From NCBI GenBank assembly GCA_964364885.1, contig CAYIOA010000001.1, forward strand, positions 1-56,592: a DNA stretch of 56,592 nucleotides, given 5' to 3'. Numbering within the stretch: the first letter of the stretch is position 1; every line of letters starts with the position of its first letter. This document shows, piece after piece, positions 52,488-56,592 of this stretch. Position numbers and translations under genes: made by a program. Under the pieces are notes generated by a model. That model ran no database searches. It worked only from the letters and a program-made list of their open reading frames with translations, and was not told the DNA's origin. The stretch is from UBA73 sp964364885. GTDB lineage: Archaea > Nanobdellota > Nanobdellia > Pacearchaeales > GW2011-AR1.

Positions 52488-53091
52488 ATTAATATCTTAC
52501 GCAATGGACATATCTTCTTACTTAATTAGTAAACTGAGTACAATAGATCAAATCATCCTTCATGGTTCAATTGCAAGAGGTGATTTTGATGAGCACTCAG
52601 ACATAGATTTATTCATAAATGCAAAAGACAAGTCCCTAAAAAACAAAATTCAAAAACTAATAGACTCGTATTACAAAACTGCTAAATATAATGAATGGAA
52701 GTTAAAAGGAATAACAACTCTTATTTCGCCAATAGTAGGCGATATTGATGGCCCGGAATGGAAAAACCTCAAGCGGGCAATTGCGAACACAGGCATTATT
52801 CTCTATGGGAAATATAAAACAGAGGCTGAAAAAGTAAGCCAGTATACTTTAATTTCTTTTGAGAATATCTCTCCAGACAAAAAAAGAATAGCAATTCATA
52901 GAAAACTTTTTGGTTTTAAACAAAATAAAAAGTACTATTCTGGCTTATTAGAAAAAACAAATTCTATAAGGATAGGAAAAGGAGCAATCTTAACTCCTAT
53001 AGAACACACTCAGAAAATTCTCAATTACCTGAAAGAAAAAAAGATAACACCAAAACTCTTTGACTTTTGGTCTGATGAAAAACTTGTTTAA
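52471..53091 (+). CDS. Nucleotidyltransferase-domain protein, partner of HEPN-like gene
   Basis: The 206-residue protein has a canonical MNT motif, HGSIARGDFDEHSDIDLFI, with Gly32-Ser33 and Asp44-Ile-Asp46. A helical C-terminal extension of about 110 residues follows, longer than in MntA. It should transfer a nucleotide to its HEPN partner or another target. A GAGG ribosome-binding site lies inside the preceding gene. Confidence 0.78.
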   Translation: MPEQNKLISYAMDISSYLISKLSTIDQIILHGSIARGDFDEHSDIDLFINAKDKSLKNKIQKLIDSYYKTAKYNEWKLKGITTLISPIVGDIDGPEWKNLKRAIANTGIILYGKYKTEAEKVSQYTLISFENISPDKKRIAIHRKLFGFKQNKKYYSGLLEKTNSIRIGKGAILTPIEHTQKILNYLKEKKITPKLFDFWSDEKLV

Positions 53092-53175
53092 TCATCTCCC
53101 GTCTTGTCTCCACACGTTTTAATATCTATTTAGAAGTATAATAATTTATAAAAAAAGTGGGCAGATAGTGAGGAA

Positions 53176-53484
53176 TTAATCTTTAACTTCATCTAAAATG
53201 ATTTTATCGTCAAATCCACCTCTTTCCTCTCTCTTTTTCTTTTGAACTTCAACAATCTCTTCAATAGTCCATCTCTTAAGAAAATTTATTGAAGTTATAA
53301 CTTCAAAAATATCAGCCATTTCTTCCTTATTGCTATCTTTAATAAATTCATCAACTTCCTCTTTTAGCTTAGCTTTTAATTTATCCCAATACTCCTTTTC
53401 ATCTGCAATATGAGTCACAGAAGTTTTGCCTTTTTCTTTAATTATTTGAGGAATTTTATCACGAACTAGTTTATTGTATTTCAT
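53176..53484 (-). CDS. MazG-like all-alpha NTP pyrophosphohydrolase
   Basis: The 102-residue protein starts MKYNKLVRDKIPQIIKEKGK, the signature of the small pyrophosphohydrolases often labelled phosphoribosyl-ATP pyrophosphohydrolase. Metal ligands lie in LKEEVDEF and EEMADIFEVI (ExxE...ExxD). As no histidine operon is present it is more likely a house-cleaning nucleotide hydrolase. Two copies of TTTTGTCATAA (53516-53526 and 53540-53550) lie upstream. Confidence 0.85.
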   Translation of the reverse strand: MKYNKLVRDKIPQIIKEKGKTSVTHIADEKEYWDKLKAKLKEEVDEFIKDSNKEEMADIFEVITSINFLKRWTIEEIVEVQKKKREERGGFDDKIILDEVKD

Positions 53485-53615
53485 ATAAATGTTAGAGAGA
53501 ATAATCAGTTATATATTTTGTCATAAGAATCATTACATGTTTTGTCATAAAAATTAAGCCAGCTTTTCTAGGCACAATTTATAAATTTAAGCCCTATTTC
53601 TAGGACATAATTTCT

Positions 53616-54380
53616 TTAGGCGGTAACTTTCAAGTCAGACTTAAGCTTTCTTTTCTCATAGAGATAAAGCTCGTACAAGCCCGAGAATGAATTAAGTCCC
53701 AACTGAAGGGCCCCGATTCCCAAGGCTATATCCGGATTAGCCTTATAAAGATAAAGATAGCCCATTATCGGAAATGTCCCCAGAGAAGGAACAATTACAC
53801 TTAAAAAACCAGTTAAATACGAATATCTTCTAACCTCACTCCAAGAAGCAGTTTTACTTTTGTTATTATCTGCCTCACGAAGTCTACGTACCATAGTTGG
53901 TATCGCCATAGCTGTCTCAAAAAAACCTTGCATATATCCGCCCACAGCCTGCCCTACTTTAATTGCAGCATTTTTAGCAGCGCATAAATCAGTATCATAC
54001 TTACTAAAAAAATCAGCCTTGTCCGCAGAAGTAACCTTCGCGTATAAACCAGTTTTTTCTCTGCTCCCAACCATGAGGGCTTCTTTTAAACTTCTAAATT
54101 TCTCACCATAAACAGCTTCATAAATATCTGGATGTTCAGATAAATATGCAAATTCTCCTTGAATCAGTAATTCTCTCGTTGTCCCAAAAATGATTGTCCT
54201 TCCATTTTCATCATCAATCGCCTTGAATGTCTTTCCTCTAATTTTCCCCTCATACAATTCATGGGGCTTCCTCTTCGCCTTTTCCGCTGGATTCTCTGTC
54301 AGCACAGATTCAGCTTCACGTTCATTTACTGCCTCCAAAATCGATTTAGCAACTTTTCTTTCTAGCAATCCTTCTTCCAT
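53616..54380 (-). CDS. Hypothetical membrane-associated protein
   Basis: The start is put at the ATG at 54380 (MEEGLLERKVAKSILEAV), since a TATA-like ATTTATATATG lies about 25 nt upstream; the longer frame begins 12 codons earlier. This gives 254 residues: a charged N-terminal domain of about 160 residues, then hydrophobic segments (about 185-207 and 213-235 in this numbering) and a basic tail. No family is recognised. Confidence 0.6.
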   Translation of the reverse strand: MEEGLLERKVAKSILEAVNEREAESVLTENPAEKAKRKPHELYEGKIRGKTFKAIDDENGRTIIFGTTRELLIQGEFAYLSEHPDIYEAVYGEKFRSLKEALMVGSREKTGLYAKVTSADKADFFSKYDTDLCAAKNAAIKVGQAVGGYMQGFFETAMAIPTMVRRLREADNNKSKTASWSEVRRYSYLTGFLSVIVPSLGTFPIMGYLYLYKANPDIALGIGALQLGLNSFSGLYELYLYEKRKLKSDLKVTA

Positions 54381-54461
54381 AAAAAAACATAGAACAAACA
54401 TATATAAATATTTCACTCAAAAATTATCAAAAATAGTAACAAAAATTACCTAGAAGCGTAT

Positions 54462-54588
54462 ATCAAAAAGTCCTTGTTGCTTACCGCACACTAAAGTGTG
54501 CGGTTTGTTTGGACTTTGGGATGTCCAAAGTTGCATTCATCTGCGGACTAAAGTCCGCAGTTTTCTGCTCAGCAACTTTGGCATAAAA
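54462..54588 (+). repeat. Nested-hairpin element, copy 4 (reference copy)
   Basis: This is the most regular copy. Outer stem AAAGTCC/GGACTTT (54467-54473, 54511-54517) holds CCGCACAC-TAAA-GTGTGCGG (54484-54503). Outer stem AAAGTTG/CAACTTT (54527-54533, 54573-54579) holds CTGCGGAC-TAAA-GTCCGCAG (54541-54560). It ends GGCATAAA and lies in an intergenic gap. Confidence 0.85.
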
Positions 54589-54632
54589 AAGATTAACAGC
54601 GAATACACCCGCCATCTCGGTCGAAAAACCTC

Positions 54633-54971
54633 TTAATCACCGCCCGCCCGCAATCTTTCCAGTTTCATGCTTATGCGTTCAATTTCATCTCTAACACTCA
54701 AATCTTCTCTATCCCTAAAATCTTCAAAAATATCATCACTCTCTGTTTTCTTCTCAACTTTGGGGAACATCTTCCTGAGTTCGCTGATTAAAACAAAAAC
54801 CTCGTCTATCTTGCTCTTCAGGGATACCTTTAAGTTAATCTCCTCTTTTCTTAGTTTCCTGTAATCCCTTAATCTATTCAAAGAATTCAAAAGAGCCATT
54901 TGTGTCTGCAATAAGCTCTCTTCTCCATAAGATTTTTCAGGAGCAGATATCATAGCATAAGTCGGGTCCAT
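54633..54971 (-). CDS. Coiled-coil protein, second of a pair
   Basis: The 112-residue soluble protein is mainly helical with heptad-like runs (about 26-65 and 90-108) and an acidic middle. It is not recognised. It begins directly after the stop of the preceding coiled-coil gene, so the two are probably translated together and may form a complex. Confidence 0.6.
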   Translation of the reverse strand: MDPTYAMISAPEKSYGEESLLQTQMALLNSLNRLRDYRKLRKEEINLKVSLKSKIDEVFVLISELRKMFPKVEKKTESDDIFEDFRDREDLSVRDEIERISMKLERLRAGGD

Positions 54972-55565
54972 CTAATCAATTTTCTCAAATATATTTTCAG
55001 AGACCTCTTTTACCTTATTTTTAGCTTGAACAATCTCAGAATCCCAGACATTCAGCTCCTGCTCCTCCCGCATTTTAATCTCCTTAATTTTCTTAATCAT
55101 GTTCTCAATATCATTCAGCTTGTTTTCAATATCTCTTAAGGCGGTTTTTGCAGAATTAAACTTGCTCAGCTTAACAAACACGTCTCCCCGAGGTTCTGCT
55201 CTTCTTGAAAGATAAGAAAAATCTCTGTTCTTTCTTGGCTCAGAAGCACCTCCACCGATTAGCTCACCATCATTATCTCCGGAATTATCAAAGTCATCCA
55301 TTTCAATAACCTTCGTGCCTCCTCTTTTATTAAAGTCAAAAGAATCAAATTTATTTTCCTCTTTCTTCTCAGAATTAACAGCGTCTTTTATCGCTGTCTG
55401 CGAAAAGCCTTTGTCTATAGGAGAATCTGGAAAAGAAGGAAGCAAGTGATGCTCCGCTTCCTCATTATCCTCGGGAGGATATATAATGTGGGGATTAGCA
55501 GGAATCCGCGGCAAAGGCAAATCAGGAAGTTTTTTCTTATCCTCTTTTTTACTCCAAAACATCAC
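54972..55565 (-). CDS. Coiled-coil protein with disordered N-terminus
   Basis: The 197-residue protein has a short basic start (MMFWSKKEDKKKLPDLP), a long Pro/acidic, probably disordered region (about 20-125) and a C-terminal coiled coil (about 130-197). No known family is recognised. The pairing of two coiled-coil proteins recalls archaellum ArlC/D/E accessory proteins in general shape only. Confidence 0.6.
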   Translation of the reverse strand: MMFWSKKEDKKKLPDLPLPRIPANPHIIYPPEDNEEAEHHLLPSFPDSPIDKGFSQTAIKDAVNSEKKEENKFDSFDFNKRGGTKVIEMDDFDNSGDNDGELIGGGASEPRKNRDFSYLSRRAEPRGDVFVKLSKFNSAKTALRDIENKLNDIENMIKKIKEIKMREEQELNVWDSEIVQAKNKVKEVSENIFEKID

Positions 55566-55691
55566 TCTAAATTTTCCAATAAATTTATATATGTTTATGT
55601 TAATTAGTTAATGGTAACAAAAAACATTGCAAATTAAACTGGCAATTCAAAAAATAGAAACATTTTTAATCAATTTTTTCAAAGAAGATAT

Positions 55692-56417
55692 ATGAAAGAA
55701 GATTTTATAGAAAAATTAATAATAAAAATTGTCTCAAATTACATCGGGCAGGAATCAGAGAAGCTAGTTAAGATATTATATGACAAAAAAAATGTAAATG
55801 AATTCCATATAGCAAAAAAACTTGCTCTTACAATAAATCAAACAAGAAATATACTTTACAAGCTGTCAGATGAAGGTCTTGTCACATTCATAAGAAAGAA
55901 AGATAAGAAAAAGGGGGGATGGTATACTTATTTCTGGACTCTAAAAACAGAAAAAAGTCTGTATAAATTTAAAGAGAAAATAGATGAAAATGCAAATGGT
56001 TTGCAGGCCAAGCTTAAAGACAGAGAAACAGAGAGATTTTTTTATTGTAAAAATTGCGAAAACGAATACAGCGAAGAAGAAGCCCTGTTAAACAACTACA
56101 CCTGCCCGGAATGTGGGGAAACCCTGGAAATAGATAACAAAGAAAAGATAGTAATCCATATAAAAAACGAAATCAAAAGAAACAGTGATCTCCTTGAGCA
56201 GATTACCGAAGAATTGAAAAAAATCCAGCTAAAAGAGAATAAACTAAGGGAGAAAAGAATGAAAGCAGAACAAAAGAAAAAAGAGATTGAGAGAAAAAAT
56301 AAAGCGAAAAAGAGAAAGAGAGAAAAGCTTAAAGAGATGTCCAAAGAGATTTCCAAAAAAAAGTTGAAAGAAAGAAATAAAAGTAAACCTAAAAAGATTT
56401 CTAAGAAAAAGAAATGA
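55692..56417 (+). CDS. tfe: Transcription factor E alpha subunit (TFE)
   Basis: TFE-alpha helps open promoter DNA with TBP, TFB and RNA polymerase. The 241-residue protein has an N-terminal winged helix (about 1-90) and a zinc ribbon with Cys119, Cys122, Cys138 and Cys141. After that it carries a helical and very Lys-rich tail (about 180-241) that is longer than usual and might contact nucleic acid. The stop overlaps the next start as ATGA. Confidence 0.92.
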   Translation: MKEDFIEKLIIKIVSNYIGQESEKLVKILYDKKNVNEFHIAKKLALTINQTRNILYKLSDEGLVTFIRKKDKKKGGWYTYFWTLKTEKSLYKFKEKIDENANGLQAKLKDRETERFFYCKNCENEYSEEEALLNNYTCPECGETLEIDNKEKIVIHIKNEIKRNSDLLEQITEELKKIQLKENKLREKRMKAEQKKKEIERKNKAKKRKREKLKEMSKEISKKKLKERNKSKPKKISKKKK

Positions 56418-56592
56418 AATTAAATAAAAACAAATTCGAAAAAAGAGGTTTCTCCCAGACAACCTGGCTGATAATCATCAGCGTACTTGTATCTATATCC
56501 GAGCTTATTGCTCTGCAAGTCAACGAAAATTACATTAATTATTTTGCACTCAAGCCCTCTAGTATCATTCAAGGAAAATATCTCTGGACTCT
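56414..56592 (+). CDS. Rhomboid-family intramembrane protease, 5' part only
   Basis: The frame is cut by the window end after 59 codons. After a basic start there is a membrane segment (TTWLIIISVLVSISELIALQV), then NYINYFALKPSSIIQGKYLWTL. The FALKPSxIxxGxxLWTL stretch is typical of the first loop of rhomboid proteases before the second helix. The catalytic Ser and His lie beyond the window. It overlaps tfe by ATGA. Confidence 0.7.
   Translation, partial: MKLNKNKFEKRGFSQTTWLIIISVLVSISELIALQVNENYINYFALKPSSIIQGKYLWT

Noticed and set aside
53516..53550. Repeated TTTTGTCATAA as an attachment site or operator
   Set aside because: Two short AT-rich copies in a 130-bp gap; there is no integrase and no clear relation to the TATA box, so it is only noted with the neighbouring gene.
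54633..55565. Coiled-coil pair as archaellum ArlC/D/E
   Set aside because: Only the general shape fits; no specific motifs, and no archaellum operon is adjacent.
1..56592. Prophage, insertion sequence or integrative element
   Set aside because: No transposase, integrase, capsid or terminase gene is visible on either strand; the hairpin elements are the only mobile-looking DNA.

Overview
The window looks like a chromosomal segment of a DPANN archaeon, probably Pacearchaeota or Woesearchaeota. The information-processing genes are archaeal: MCM, an RPA-like OB-fold protein, aRF1, aIF2-beta, aDim2/Pno1, TFE-alpha, NAC, Sec61-beta and single-domain KaiC/MinD-type ATPases. Class III (archaeal) pilins are present. 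The DNA is AT-rich and very compact, with many ATGA overlaps and abutting stop codons. Many genes have a TATA box about 25 nt before the start codon, which implies leaderless transcripts; internal operon genes often carry GGAGG. Several housekeeping genes are instead bacterial in type: AspRS without its GAD domain, a short AlaRS, MnmA and GatCA.

Layout. 1-11 kb: SGNH hydrolase; aspS; a small operon with gatC; a Ser/Thr kinase; a VOC-family gene remnant cut by a repeat element; gatA; MBL-fold hydrolase; ftsZ; nitroreductase; mnmA. 11-25 kb: tRNA-Asn; a 9-codon ORF; pno1; DUF424 and aIF2-beta; RPA-like and mcm; aRF1; a TrmB-like regulator with a divergent small operon; valS; nth; secG/sec61-beta (too short for most callers); NAC; MinD-like ATPase; tRNA-binding OB protein. 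24.6-51 kb: a surface-structure region with five pilin-like proteins (one carrying a VWA domain), a KaiC-like ATPase, a FlaI/TadA-type ATPase, two TadB/TadC platform proteins, a membrane winged-helix protein, a 2633-residue surface protein, an Ig-like protein and a 1226-residue metalloprotease/beta-helix protein. 30.8, 45.9 and 52.1 kb: three minimal-nucleotidyltransferase (MNT) loci, two of them paired with HEPN partners. 50-56.6 kb: alaS, a MazG-like pyrophosphohydrolase, unknown genes, TFE-alpha and the start of a rhomboid protease.

How the genes work together. AspRS with residues typical of the non-discriminating type, GatC, GatA and tRNA-Asn suggest that Asn-tRNA(Asn) is made by transamidation. 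The pilins, motor and platform form a type IV (Tad/archaellum-like) pilus, presumably used with the large surface proteins for cell-cell attachment.

The most unusual signal is a dispersed family of about 110-185 bp elements (four copies, all in the same orientation). Each is built of nested hairpins, mostly 8-bp stems closed by a TAAA-type tetraloop. Stem sequences differ between copies while pairing is kept. One copy interrupts a VOC gene, one forms the apparent N-terminus of a TadC-like ORF, and one ends exactly at the 3' end of tRNA-Asn.
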